From Apirhabdus apintestini (lineage in GTDB: Bacteria; Pseudomonadota; Gammaproteobacteria; Enterobacterales; Enterobacteriaceae), in assembly GCA_033977085.1 (NCBI GenBank), contig CP138906.1, positions 3,782,001 through 3,846,000 of the forward strand: a DNA stretch of 64,000 nucleotides, in the 5' to 3' direction. Below are positions 53,262-64,000 of the stretch, piece after piece. Made by a program: the position numbers and the translations under genes. The first letter of the stretch is position 1. The number at the start of each line of letters is the position of its first letter. A model generated the notes under the pieces. That model had not been told where the DNA came from, ran no database searches, and saw only the letters and a program-made list of their open reading frames with translations.

Positions 53262-53347
53262 TGTTACCAACGGTGCAAAACTGATCCACCCCAGCGGTTG
53301 AAAACTGATCCAGGGGTTAATCTGCTCCTCTGAATACAGGGGAGCTT

Positions 53348-54363
<1,016 letters not shown>

Positions 54364-54364
54364 C

Positions 54365-55146
54365 ATGATGGTCGAACTACAACATCAACGGCTGATGGTG
54401 CTTGCTGAACAGCCCAGCTGGACAGCCTTATCGGCGCGGCGCCGGCACTGTCGCAACAGGCAGTGGATCAGGAATGGAGCTATATGGACTTCCTGGAGCA
54501 CCTGCTACATGAGGAGAAACTGGCCCGGCATCAGCGTAAACAGGCGATGTACACGCGGATGGCAGCCTTCCCGGCGGTGAAGACGTTCGAGGAATACGAC
54601 TTCACCTTCGCCACCGGCGCACCTCAGAAGCAAATCCAGTCGCTGCGTTCCCTGAGCTTCATCGAACGTAACGAAAACATCGTGTTGCTGGGCCCCTCGG
54701 GCGTGGGGAAAACACATCTGGCGATAGCCATGGGCTACGAGGCAGTACGGGCGGGCATCAAGGTTCGCTTCACAACAGCAGCGGACCTGCTGTTACAGCT
54801 GTCGACTTCCCAGCGTCAGGGGCGTTACAAAACGACACTCAATCGCGGTGTCATGGCCCCCAAACTGCTCATCATCGACGAAATAGGCTATCTGCCGTTC
54901 AGCCAGGAAGAGGCAAAGCTGTTCTTCCAGGTCATTGCCAAACGTTACGAAAAGAGCGCGATGATCCTGACCTCTAACCTGCCGTTCGGGCAGTGGGACC
55001 AGACGTTCGCGGGTGATGCAGCCCTGACATCGGCAATGCTGGACCGGATCTTACATCACTCACACGTAGTCCAGATAAAAGGAGAGAGCTATCGACTGAA
55101 GCAGAAACGAAAGGCCGGGGTTATAGCGGAAGCTAATCCTGAGTAA
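54365..55146 (+). CDS. istB: IstB helper ATPase (copy 2)
   Basis: The main frame from 54463 is intact, with Walker A LLGPSGVGKTH and Walker B LLIIDEIGYLPF. It differs from copy 1 by a Leu for Pro at MDFLEHLL. The natural N-terminus (MMVELQHQRLMVLAEQ, ATG at 54365) is separated by the same one-base difference seen in copy 1. Confidence 0.88.
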
Positions 55147-55214
55147 GCAAGGTGGATCAATATTAGACCGTTGGTGGTGACGGTAAGTGGATCACTTTTT
55201 ACCCGTTGTTGACA

Positions 55215-56775
55215 ACTAACGCCAAATGAGGCGCTAATGTTTAATGTAATCGCATCAGTAATCGTAATATTCTCTTCATGAATGCGGGCCCGAATGCGCT
55301 CTGCAATCATCGCTGCCTGCTCAAGATTAGCGCCAGGCAGCACCGCGCAGAACTCTTCGCCTCCAACTCGCCCGGCAACATCCTCCCCGCGCAGTGCCTG
55401 GCTAATAATACCCGCAGCCCGAAATAGCACCCTATCGCCGGCATCGTGTCCAAAACTATCATTTATCCCTTTAAAATTATCCAAGTCCATTTGAATGACC
55501 GACAGCGGCCTGTTCATTAGTCGGCATTGCTCAATATTTGCCTGAGCCAGACTCAAAGAACGCGCCGCGATTATACAGTCGCGTCAAAGTATCGAAATTC
55601 GCCCGCCAGCTTCAGAGATGAATGGAGCACCATCATATTTTTCACCAGCCGCCGAATGACAATCCACGATCCTAGTAACATTAATGTAAATAGTAGCCAC
55701 AGCAGCCCCAGCACCGCGCTAACGCGCCCAAACTCGCTGCCAAATCCTTCATTAATGGTATTCGTCTTAATCAAAAAACCGTCAAAATGCGTCAGTTTCG
55801 ACCATGCAATCGTATTATGGCTAAACCGCAGAACGCCCTGGTTTTGGATCTGCATTCGACCAGCAACATCAGCGAGCTGAATGGGCGTTAGCGCCGGAGC
55901 CGCTGAGAGACTGGCAGCGGTAGAAGCGATTAAATTAAACTGATTATCATAGAGTAACTGCGTGCCGTTTCGTCCCTTCGAAAGCAGCGAAGAGATTAGA
56001 AAGTCATGGATTGCCTGTACGGTAAAGTCCATTCCCAGCACCCCAAACCAACTATCGTCATAATCAAGCGGTATCGTCGCCGAAATCGCATTATTCTGCG
56101 CCCGGTCAGGCTCTGCGCTAAATTTCCAGCGGGGCCCGCGTTCACGATTGTTATGACGGGTATGTTCAATAAAGTCTGGACGAGAAATATGAGAGGTATA
56201 GCGGGTCAGTATTTGCCCGCTGTTATCTACCGGCAGGCTGGAAACATAATAACCCGCGCGCGAAACATAGAATGTTCTGCGAGATAGCGGGCTGTGCGTA
56301 TCCGCGAGCTGCAATAAATAGCTAAACGCCAGCGAAGCGTCCAGCCAGCAGATATGTAGTGAGGATCCCGACGTAATAAGTGATTGTTATGCACAAAATC
56401 GTCTGAAACGCCGCTAATCGGCATATTCAGGTTCATGCCAAGCCGAATTTGCCAGAAAGGCCGCCCGCGTACGGCTTCAAATGCGGCTTCCATCTCCTGC
56501 AAATGTTGAGACGTCCCGGGGTTGCGTAGCGCATACCGCATCGCATTACGAAAAAAGAGCAGGTTCCCCATGCTCTGCTGAAACTGCCTGTCCAACTCCG
56601 TCGCAATGTTATATACGCTATTTTGTTGGCGCGTCAGATAGACGCCTTCCAGCACAAGGCTTTCCCGCCAGGTTAACAGCGTAGAGCATAAGAAAACGAT
56701 GACGAAACAGACGTTGACTACTCTACCGGGATTCTCAATCCCGCTAAATATGCGCTGAGGCCTGCCCGCATACAC
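55215..56775 (-). pseudogene. dgcQ: Diguanylate cyclase DgcQ (YedQ), C-terminus removed by IS
   Basis: DgcQ makes cyclic di-GMP and regulates cellulose in E. coli. The N-terminal membrane helix (VVNVCFVIVFLCSTLLTWRE), a periplasmic CHASE7-like sensor (VSRAGYYVSSLPV, SWFGVLGMDFTVQAI) and a second helix (GLLWLLFTLMLLGSWIVIRRL) precede a GGDEF domain: DLDNFKGINDSFGHDAGDR and the active site RVGGEEFCAVLPGA. At SASFGVS the IS begins, removing about 50 residues, and the frame runs 41 codons into IS DNA. One-base breaks near 55570 and 56310 look like errors. Activity is doubtful. Confidence 0.88.
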
Positions 56776-57070
56776 TGTGCGTTCTCTCCACTGTCAATTA
56801 TGTCTCGGAAGGCGCGTCATACTGCGCTATATATACTTCTCCATCTATTACTTTAGCGCTCTATCCACGGGCATTAATACTGCAAACAGACAACCGTTAC
56901 ACGGCGCGTAGAAGTTAGTGGCAGCAGTGCCGCCGCGGCAGGCGCAGTAATATGAAAACACCGCGCTCTTACAGCAAGCGACCGCTCCGCCAGCAAAAAT
57001 CCACACGCTTTTATCAGAATGATGTAAGCCAACGGCTATGTTCCCGCATACCGCACATCAGGAAACAGAA

Positions 57071-57099
57071 TAAAGCGTATTAGCGCGCTAATACGCGGA
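57071..57099 (-). terminator. Terminator of yodC (perfect palindrome)
   Basis: A perfect 22-bp palindrome (half-site GCGTATTAGCG, 57075-57096) lies 11 bp past the yodC stop. On the minus strand it is followed by TTTATTCTG, so it can serve as an intrinsic terminator. The rest of the dgcQ-yodC gap (56776-57070) shows no gene. Confidence 0.6.
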
Positions 57100-57106
57100 G
57101 TCTGCG

Positions 57107-57262
57107 TCACTGAATAAAAAGCTCGTCTTCCCGGAACGCTTCACGCTGAATTGCATACCCGTTATACCAGCGGCATTCCACCATTCCGCTGGCGAACCCG
57201 GTGATAACCATCCATTGCCCGCTGAGCCGATGCCGAATTCGGTCTCCTATCGCTAATTGCAT
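57107..57262 (-). CDS. yodC: Small conserved protein YodC
   Basis: This 51-residue frame carries SGQWMVITGFASGMVECRWY and REAFREDELF, clearly matching E. coli YodC (GPRMIVTGYSSGMVECRWYD, REAFHETEL). The product is a small SH3-like (DUF2158) protein of unknown function. The order dgcQ-yodC-yedI matches E. coli, which supports the call. Confidence 0.85.
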   Translation of the reverse strand: MQLAIGDRIRHRLSGQWMVITGFASGMVECRWYNGYAIQREAFREDELFIQ

Positions 57263-57345
57263 GCCGTTTTACCTCGCTAAGGTTAACGTTATTCAGCGTA
57301 GCAAAAACCTGCCGTTTTTCCTGGCCTATCTATTTCAGATGCGAT

Positions 57346-58258
57346 TTAGTGCGCAGGCTTTCCTCTTAAACGCTCAATGCCCGTAATAACCAGCAGCACC
57401 ACACAACCCAACAAAAAACCAAATATCAGATTGACTGCAACCGGCAGGGTGGCCGCAACCAGCGCGTTGCCCTGCGCTGCCCAGCGTTCAACCGCGTGAT
57501 GCATAGCGGGGATGCCGTGTACCACGATCCCCCGCCCACCAGGAACATCGCCGGGTACCAACGAAGGTCAGAGATTTCATCAGCCACGGCGCCAATACCA
57601 GCAGCCCTTTTTCCTGCCATCCGCGCCAGAGCAGCCCGGCGCTCGGCCAGCCAAAAACCCATATCGTCCAGCTTCACGATAATGCCAACCAGCCCATAAA
57701 CACCGATAGTAACAAGAATGGCGATTCCCGCCAGAATCAATACCTGATTGAGCAGCGGCGCATCGGCAACAATACCTAACGTAATAGCAACGATTTCTGC
57801 AGATAAAATAAAATCGGTGCGTACCGCACCCTTTACCTTATCGCGCTCATAGGCCATGGCATCCTGCGAAGCAAGGCTATCCAGCCTCTGCTGACGTATT
57901 TCCGGGCTTTTTTCTGACCGCGAGCTTTGAGGCCGTGAATCACTTTTTCCGCGCCTTCAAAACAGAGAAACGTACCGCCCAGCATCAGAAGCGGTGTAAT
58001 CGCCCACGGCGCGAACGCGCTAATAACCAGCGCCAGCGGCACCAGGATAAGTTTATTAAGAAAAGAACCTTTAGCCACACCCCAGACTACCGGCAGCTCC
58101 CGGTTCGCCCGTACACCAGTAACCTGCTGCGCATTTAATGAAAGATCATCGCCTAATACGCCGGCCGTTTTTTTGGCTGCAACTTTTCCCATGACGGAAA
58201 TATCATCCAGTAATGTCGCAATATCATCTAATAGAGTTAATAAACTACTTCCTGCCAA
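57346..58258 (-). CDS. yedI: Inner-membrane protein YedI, DUF808 family (frameshifted)
   Basis: The protein is a polytopic membrane protein of unknown function. The N-terminal frame reads GSSLLTLLDDIATLLDDISV and ELPVVWGVAKGSFLNKLILV; the middle frame RTDFILSAEIVAITLGIVAD and VTIGVYGLVGIIVKLDD; the end reads VNLIFGFLLGCVVLL. Breaks fall at about 57860-57900 and 57560-57610. Corrected length is about 304 residues. yedA, which follows in E. coli, is absent here; vsr comes next. Confidence 0.87.
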
Positions 58259-58413
58259 AATATATTTTCCCCGTGTGGGTAGAGAGATAACACTGCGTTA
58301 AGTATGAATCAAAAGCAGACTAACGGAAATGCGTATTGCTGTGACAATGACGGAAATAGATGTCTCGTAAAATTTTAAACGCCGCGCGTTCGAAAAGCTC
58401 CGTGGGCAACAGG

Positions 58414-58908
58414 CTAACTATTTTCAGTTGGCTCAGGATCGGGTAACCGGCGAATACCTCGCGTATCAATTTCCGCGCTATCGGTACCTTCGCATAACCA
58501 TTCTTCCAGGCGCTCGCTTAACGCGGCATCGGTAAGCTTTTCTCGCCCGCGCAGCGCGCACTCCCAAATAATTAATACCCGCCAACCCGCTTCCTGTAAG
58601 CGTATTCTGGCACGCTTATCGCGAATAACGTTGCCCTCGATTTTTTGCAGCCAAAAGGCCGTGCTCGTCGCGGGCAACTTAAACAGATAACAGTCATGGT
58701 GATGCCAAAAACAACCGTGCGTAAAAATGATGCAGCCATATTGCGGGACCACAAAATCAGGCCGCCCGGTAAGCGTCGGATCCTGAGTATGAAAAGCGAC
58801 GCCCAAATCCATAAGCAACGCGGACAGCCGCCGTTCAATCGCCGTATCGCGGGTTTTGATTGCCCGCATATTTTTACTGCGCACGGCGTGACTGTGCACA
58901 TCAGCCAT
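58414..58908 (-). CDS. vsr: Very-short-patch DNA mismatch endonuclease Vsr
   Basis: Vsr nicks 5' of the T in T:G mismatches that arise when Dcm-methylated cytosine deaminates in CCWGG. The intact 164-residue frame has RSKNMRAIKTRDTAIERRL, TGRPDFVVPQYGCIIFTHGC (catalytic Asp), FWHHHDCYLFKLP and WRVLIIWECALRGREKL. It is longer at the C-terminus than E. coli Vsr (156). It starts 11 bp after the dcm stop. Confidence 0.94.
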   Translation of the reverse strand: MADVHSHAVRSKNMRAIKTRDTAIERRLSALLMDLGVAFHTQDPTLTGRPDFVVPQYGCIIFTHGCFWHHHDCYLFKLPATSTAFWLQKIEGNVIRDKRARIRLQEAGWRVLIIWECALRGREKLTDAALSERLEEWLCEGTDSAEIDTRGIRRLPDPEPTENS

Positions 58909-58919
58909 AATCGCGTCGC

Positions 58920-60336
58920 TTATTCTTCATTACGCCGCGTAACTGCCTGCAAAATACGGCTTTCCAGCAGGCGCGCCACGGCGGCAAAAACCGGCACGAT
59001 CACAGAGTTACCAAACTGACGATAAGCCTGCGTGTCCGAAACCGGGATACGAAAACGCGCTTCACCCGGCCGTTCAAATCCCATGAGCCGTGCACATTCC
59101 CGGGGCGTTAGCCGTCGCGGCCTGCGCAACTGATTAACTTTATTATGAAAATCCCTTTCGCCCAGCGCCAGATCCCAGCCGCGATCGATAAGAATTTCCG
59201 CCCCATCTTTATAGTAACGTGCCGACAACGTGCGCGCCACGCTCTGTGGATTTTGCGGATCGACCAATCCATAACCAAAACCGTTACCTTTCGCCTGGTG
59301 CTTTTTGGCGTACTGATACAGATAATGCCACAGGGTTGGGGTAAGCAAATATTTATCCGCTACCTGAGTATCCAGCAGATCGGCAAATGTCGGCTTGTGT
59401 ATGGGGTAATAATGTGGAAGTGAACTCAGTGAAAATCCCTGTTCCAACTGCATGTCGCGGCGAAATCCCACCAAAACGATGCGCTCCCGATGCTGGGGAA
59501 GAAAATGGCGACCGTCTACAATTTTAGGGTCGCTGGCGCCCTCGGACTGCGCATCGGCCACTTCATAGCCTAGCGCGTCCAGCGTTTGCATGATGATGCG
59601 AAATGTATTGCCTTTGTCGTGACTTTTCAGGTTTTTAACGTTTTCCAGCACGAAAATAGGCGGACGGCGGGCGGCGATAATGCGGGCAACATCAAAAAGA
59701 GCGTTCCCTGAGTTTCACAGGCAAATCCATGCGCCCGCCCCAGCGCATTCTTTTTCGATACGCCCGCCAGCGAAAATGGCTGGCAAGGAAAGCCGGCCAG
59801 CAGAACATCATGTTGGGGGATTTGCGCCCGAATATGCGCGTGCGCCTGCTCTTCATCGATATCGTTATTGCCGCTCAGCGTAACATCGCGGATATCCTCA
59901 TTGAAGCGGTGTTGTTCAGCATCGCAATACCAGTTTGCTTTATAGGTGCGCACGGCGAATTTATTCCATTCGCTGGTAAATACGCACTGGCCGCCAATGG
60001 CATCGAATCCGCTGCGTAGACCGCCGATGCCGGCAAACAAATCGATAAAGCGAAATGCATAATGCCCGTGGTGCGCAGGCGGTGAAGGCAACAGGCGCTG
60101 CAACATAGTGGTCTCTTCTTCGGTCAACGTGCGTCCGGGGGATTTCCCGTTATGCCAGCGATTGAACGTCTCCCGGCTCCAGTCACCGCTTACGGAGTTT
60201 AGCCAGTGTGCCACCGTTTTTTGATCGTAAATTTCGAGGATTTTTTTGTTAGCGCGCAATCCTGCTCTCGCCGTTGAGCGAGACGCGCCTGCGTTTGCCG
60301 ATGTAGTTTTTCGGCAATATGCCCGGGGTGCTCCAT
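58920..60336 (-). CDS. dcm: DNA-cytosine methyltransferase Dcm (frameshifted)
   Basis: Dcm methylates the inner C of CCWGG. Motif I is FRFIDLFAGIGGLRSGFDAI; the catalytic PCQ motif is AGFPCQPFSLAGVSKKN; motif VIII QHRERIVLVGFRR; C-terminal motifs LTPRECARLMGFE and YRQFGNSVIVPVF. Breaks occur at about 59695 and 60248 (an A run one short). The corrected start is ATG 60336, giving 472 codons as in E. coli. A working Dcm would explain why some of the apparent base-calling errors sit in CCWGG sites. Confidence 0.94.
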
Positions 60337-60742
60337 TCGCAGTATCCATTGGGAAAATAGAGCAGAACTCTATCACTGATTTAACCCAGGAGAACCTGTG
60401 CTTCAGGCGTGAATCACAGGAAATGCACCAAAATCCCCCTCGCTTTACGCTGACGAATCGGCGATGGGAATGTATCAGGAAAGAGAAGGCAGAGACTTCG
60501 GGCAGGCAGGCTACCTGTTCTTAATCCTCAGCCGCGCTTTCCTGCGGTTTGCAAAAGCGCGTATACTGTGCGATGAGGTTCGGCGCGCAAAGCGCAGCGA
60601 ACGAACGCTACCCGGAGAGACAATATCGCTGGCGGCGATACACAACCAATACGGGTCGCCTATCGGCGGCGTATCTTAGCGAAAGCGCTTATTTGCATCG
60701 GGTTAAACGATAAGACCGGTTGCTTATTAATCAGGCCAATAC
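60337..60742. other. Gap between dcm and the DrpB-like gene
   Basis: I see no supported gene or RNA in these 406 bp. The small frames present (for example 60464-60679) lack ribosome binding sites and family similarity. It should contain the dcm promoter near its left end. Confidence 0.4.
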
Positions 60743-61006
60743 CTAGCGCCCTCTTGGGCGCGTGTACCGAGCTATCATCCCTAATGTCACTGCAACCAGC
60801 CCGGGGCCGCTGTACTTGAATAACGCACCGGCAGCGCCATGGATTAGAGAATGAAAGGTAAAATAGACGTTGCTGCCAGTATCGCTTTCATCCGAGCTGG
60901 CGCTCATTAAATAACGTGCCAGCGACACCAAAAAATAGCAGCAGCAGGCATAAAATGCCCATAAAGCGAGGCGGCCTCCCAGCCCACGCGTCGGTTTCTC
61001 TTCCAT
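60743..61006 (-). CDS. Small membrane protein, DrpB (YedR)-like
   Basis: This 87-residue protein has two predicted membrane helices (LALWAFYACCCYFLVSLARY, and KYSGPGLVAVTLGMIARY) and a polar loop between them. Its small size, membrane character and position beside dcm suggest the cell-division protein DrpB (YedR), which lies near dcm in E. coli. I rely on remembered similarity at the N-terminus (GGRLALWAFY), so the name is tentative. Confidence 0.5.
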   Translation of the reverse strand: MEEKPTRGLGGRLALWAFYACCCYFLVSLARYLMSASSDESDTGSNVYFTFHSLIHGAAGALFKYSGPGLVAVTLGMIARYTRPRGR

Positions 61007-61188
61007 TATTCACCGTATACTTTCTATCCATAACTACACACACGTGCAGCTTGCTCCCTGCGGGGCTGTTTTAGCATACTTTATAGGGTTAGCGTGGAAA
61101 CATTCGCGGTCATATTGTGCAAGGTCAAAAATGGGGGCAACGGAAGGAGCCAGGCAAACACATCGGACGTATTTGCCTTCAGATGATA

Positions 61189-61361
61189 TTAGAAAAGTGA
61201 AAATAACAGCGCGACGGGAAAGCTCATTGGCCAGGTTATCCCAACCAGAAACGCGCTCAATAAGCGCATACTTAATCGATCCTTGGCCAGAAAAAAACAA
61301 TAACGCCTGAAATAAGCGCCATCACGCCATAAAACACCAGCATTTGTTGGTAAATTGTCAT
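61189..61361 (-). CDS. ortT: Orphan membrane toxin OrtT (one frameshift)
   Basis: OrtT is a 57-residue GhoT-like membrane toxin without an antitoxin gene, linked in E. coli to stress from low tetrahydrofolate. The first frame reads MTIYQQMLVFYGVMALISG; after a T run near 61292 that is one base short, the second reads LSAFLVGITWPMSFPVALLF. Both match E. coli OrtT (MSLYQHMLVFYAVMA, LSAFLVGATWPMSFPVALLF), and the corrected length is exactly 57. No GhoS-like antitoxin lies upstream, which favours OrtT over GhoT. In E. coli ortT is elsewhere (ydcX region). Confidence 0.85.
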
Positions 61362-61688
61362 GATAAATAAAATAAAACGTTATTTTCGCGCGTACTATGC
61401 GCTTTTTTATTTTTAAGATCAACGACGTCCCTGTTTAAACATTCGCAAACATTGGCGCTGATGCTGATGCTGAAAATGAAACCTTCTCCTGCTTAATCGT
61501 ATAAATTACCCTTTCTTTTATGCTGCCCGGGCCGTCACCGTAAGCAAAGCTGCGCTAACTAAATGCGCACAGCGGCTGCAAACAAAAGTAAGCCGTCGAC
61601 AGTCAGGATAAAACGCTAAAGCAGTGATACTAACGACGGAGAACGTCCATCCTCCGCGGTTGCCGTCCTAAGATAACGCGACAGAGGA

Positions 61689-61877
61689 TTAATGGATACC
61701 CAGGCGGTGAGCAAAAGAAATTTCTTCCCGTAGCTCCAGCGATGTCGAGCCCATTAAATCAGCAAACTCAAGCTGAAGCTGGCGTACGCGAGTCAGAAAC
61801 TGAGCGGGCGTCAGTTGTGCAGCTTCGCGGCGAATATATTCAAGCGCCAGCGCGGTAGGGTTAAGCTCGGTTTTCAT
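61689..61877 (-). CDS. Small conserved-looking protein of unknown function (62 aa)
   Basis: The start ATG at 61877 is preceded by GAGGAT at good spacing. The protein is helical and charged (ALALEYIRREAAQLTPAQFL, RVRQLQLEFADLMGSTSLEL), with no membrane segment or cysteine. I do not recognise its family. It stands alone between ortT and the fimbrial adhesin, with codon use like that of a real gene. Confidence 0.6.
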   Translation of the reverse strand: MKTELNPTALALEYIRREAAQLTPAQFLTRVRQLQLEFADLMGSTSLELREEISFAHRLGIH

Positions 61878-61913
61878 ATAATCCTCGTTACTCGTGAAAT
61901 GTATAAATAGCAT

Positions 61914-62415
61914 ATCACACTCAACTTGATTAAAAAATAACCCAACCGGAGTAAAACACCAATGAAATAGGAAAAATACAACATAAATGTCTATATAAAA
62001 CGCAAATCATTCACATATAAAGCCATAAAACAAAGAAGTATCACAATAAAACCCTTAAAAATTATTTTCAATGGCGCTTCATTATTAGAAGAGATTGCGC
62101 GTCGCGCCGCTCTTGCTTTAAGGCTGGATAAATATAGCTGGCGGTTGGGAGGCATTAGTGAGGATTATTCATCACCGGCAGGCCAGTCAAAGTACGCCCC
62201 TTTGGATACTACCTTCGTTCAGGCTTTGCCTGCATGTCTGAGCGGCAAAATACCTTTCACCGAGACTCCCCGCCACGCCCTACAATCCAATCCAGTTAAT
62301 GCGGCGTTTACCTGCGCCGCGCTAACGCTCATTTCAGCCAAACGACGATTAGGCTGATATGCTGGGGAGCCACCCTGAACGCCCGGGCGATATACCACCC
62401 GGCGGACCTACGCCA
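61914..62415. other. Gap between the small gene and the fimbrial adhesin
   Basis: The left part (61914-62080) is AT-rich and may hold the promoter of the small minus-strand gene. The right part has an average base composition and a plus-strand frame (62145-62357) without a ribosome binding site or similarity. I see no gene here. Confidence 0.4.
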
Positions 62416-63626
62416 TTATTTATAATTAATGGTGTAGGTCACCTGCGCGGAAACATTCCCCGCTTTAACCGGTTTGCCCGTTGCAATTAGCCGGGCTGAG
62501 AGCGGGATCACAATACTGGCTGCACCATTATTCGCCAGAGTTTGCGTGTATTCGCTGCCCAGCGATACCGGCAAATTGGCGCTGCCGCCTTTTGATACCT
62601 GCACGGCAATGCCCTCTGCCTGCCCAACCCCGCCTTTGGTAGCCACAATCCCTTTCGCGCTATCCAGGTTACCCTGATTACCGTTAAGCGTTACGCCAAG
62701 AACATTGTTGGTATAGGCAGCAAAGGTGGTTGGTCCTACGGTGTAACTACCGCTAATCTGCGCCTGATCAAACTTGCTGTCCCCTTTATTCTGATAACCG
62801 GTAAATTTTTGACAGTTGGTTAAACGAATGGATGCATCTTTCCAGGGCGTGGGCGTAGCCGCTGAAATTTGAGAGGCAGTATAAGACCCCAGATCGACAT
62901 CGACTCGGGCAGGAGTCGTACAGGTAGGAGCGGTAATGTTTACATTGCCAGCAAAATTAATAATCATATATCTGGCGGGGAGCTTATTTACTGTCCCACC
63001 GATGCTGTGCACGCTAAATTCCACGCGCGGCAGCGTAAGCGCATTTAGCGCCGCCGGTGCCACCGGCCCAGTTTTTACCAGCATAAAGGTCAAATTACGC
63101 CGATGAAGATTCCCAGTTGTAAAAAACTTTTTTCGTTCTGTACCAGTAAGGGTAGCGGTTGCCTGTACACCATCTAAACTAGATTGATCGGCAATTGCCT
63201 CAAGCGTAGAGGTAACATAATGCCCGAGAAGGTAATAACGCACCCCAATACCCGGAACACTTGTTTGATAAGTATAGTCATCACTGCCGACTAAAACACC
63301 ATTCGCTACCCGGTTACGCAGCCCAGACTTACCGTTTCGGTGCCCGTTCCCGACGGAATGTAACACTCGACTATCGAAATTAAACTTGTACCGTTTACCG
63401 CATTAAGGCGCCCGCGGAAAAGCACGGTGCCAACGGGAAGATCGTCAGTGGCCGAAATCGTCGGCACGGTATCAAGCTGAATAGTTGGCTTCCCACCGGT
63501 GGGTGATATTTCACAGGTGGCCGCAGCCGCCGTCTCACCGACACACGCATAGAGCATAACGCTGGCCAGAGCGCCATACAGTCCCCACCGTTTTACTCTA
63601 ATTTTTACTTTAGCGGCGATGCGCAT
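62416..63626 (-). CDS. Fimbrial tip adhesin (two-domain, frameshifted)
   Basis: The protein starts MRIAAKVKIRVKRWG behind AGAGG, with a signal peptide ending near AAAATC. The first part (about residues 30-170) is a putative N-terminal lectin domain. The second part is a pilin domain that begins near FAGNVNITAPTCTTPARVDV and has a second Cys (LTNCQKF), ending in the typical beta-zipper tail VSAQVTYTINYK. The frame break is near 63325. At about 404 residues it is longer than FimH (300). It is last in an operon read leftward and follows a minor subunit. Confidence 0.8.
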
Positions 63627-63654
63627 AGGTGCCTCTCTTTTGTCCACAAAACGG

Positions 63655-64000
63655 TCAGTTATATTTCAGGGTAACGGTCATCACGGCGCTAAGCGTGCCC
63701 GGACTGACCGGCGTAGCCGTCGCCAAATAATAAACCGCCAGATCCTGTACGCTGCCTTTACCTGCACTTAGAGTAATAGGATACGTTTGCGAACCAGCGG
63801 GATCGTTGAATAGCTGCGGTTGATTACCCTTTCTGATGCCAAACGCAACGTTCGTGGCGCTGCCCGTCGCGGCTATCTCCGGCCCGCTTACCGCTTTATC
63901 TTTAGACACAACTACCGATAACGCGCCATCGGCGACATCGGCGCACTGCGTAACGTTAATCACAAACGAGGTGGCTCCCGCCGTCATGCCTTTTGCAGTG
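63655..64000 (-). CDS. Minor fimbrial subunit (5' end outside the window)
   Basis: The readable C-terminal part shows FVINVTQCADVADGAL (second pilin Cys), VYYLATATPVSPGTLSAVMT and the penultimate-Tyr end LKYN of chaperone-usher subunits. It continues in frame to the window edge (TAKGM). It ends 28 bp before the adhesin start, so both are one transcript. Confidence 0.8.
   Translation of the reverse strand, partial: TAKGMTAGATSFVINVTQCADVADGALSVVVSKDKAVSGPEIAATGSATNVAFGIRKGNQPQLFNDPAGSQTYPITLSAGKGSVQDLAVYYLATATPVSPGTLSAVMTVTLKYN

Noticed and set aside
61189..61361. GhoT of a ghoST type V toxin-antitoxin pair
   Set aside because: No GhoS-like gene lies upstream, and the N-terminus (YQQMLVFYGVMA) fits OrtT better than GhoT.
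62145..62357. 70-codon plus-strand ORF before the adhesin gene
   Set aside because: No ribosome binding site and no recognisable domain; probably chance.

Overview
The window is a chromosome segment from a member of the Enterobacterales, most likely Enterobacteriaceae. Gene content and order match Escherichia/Salmonella relatives (wec, rho, trxA, rhlB, gppA, rep, ppiC, ilv, yifB, maoP, hdfR; hyc/hyp/fhlA; dgcQ, yodC, yedI, vsr, dcm). The proteins differ enough from E. coli, and several arrangements are unusual enough, that I would not name a genus. No rRNA, tRNA, CRISPR array or prophage was found.

Layout. Positions 1-26.4 kb are the wec-rho-ilv region: the end of the enterobacterial common antigen cluster (wecD, wecC, wecB, wzzE, wecA on the minus strand), rho with its leader ORF, trxA, then rhlB-gppA, rep, ppiC, a divergent Rrf2 regulator/methyltransferase pair, ilvC/ilvY, ilvLGMEDA with its attenuator, yifB, maoP and a truncated hdfR. 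At 26.4-28.3 kb lies an IS21-family element (IS100-like) on the minus strand. From 28.3 to 30.5 kb there is a broken chaperone-usher fimbrial locus with a LuxR-type regulator, then about 1.5 kb of AT-rich non-coding DNA. From 32.1 to 52.6 kb there is a complete formate hydrogenlyase island: fdhF, a NiCoT nickel permease, hypF, hydN, hycI-hycA, hypABCDE and fhlA. After it comes the start of mtfA, cut by a second, inverted copy of the same IS at 53.3-55.2 kb. The right end (55.2-64 kb) carries a truncated dgcQ, then yodC, yedI, vsr, dcm, a DrpB-like gene, an orphan toxin gene ortT, a small unknown gene, and the end of a fimbrial operon (adhesin and minor subunit).

How it works together. The FHL island encodes a self-contained formate-to-H2 system: formate dehydrogenase H, electron carriers, membrane hydrogenase-3, nickel uptake, [NiFe] maturation, and the sigma54 activator FhlA. 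A shared dyad motif (CGTCAT-N4-GNCG) lies 62-65 bp upstream of three sigma54-type promoters in this island, and also between hycA and hycB; it is probably the FhlA upstream activating site. FdhF carries cysteine (TGT) at position 140, where E. coli has selenocysteine, so the pathway may not need selenium.

Two cautions. First, about half of the genes carry single-base frameshifts. Most are one base missing from a homopolymer, and essential rho is among them, so I read these as consensus sequencing errors, not gene decay. Truncations at IS borders are real. Second, the four IS borders cut four different genes (hdfR, a fimbrial usher, mtfA, dgcQ) and no border pair shares a target duplication, so IS-mediated rearrangement has joined loci that lie far apart in E. 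coli.
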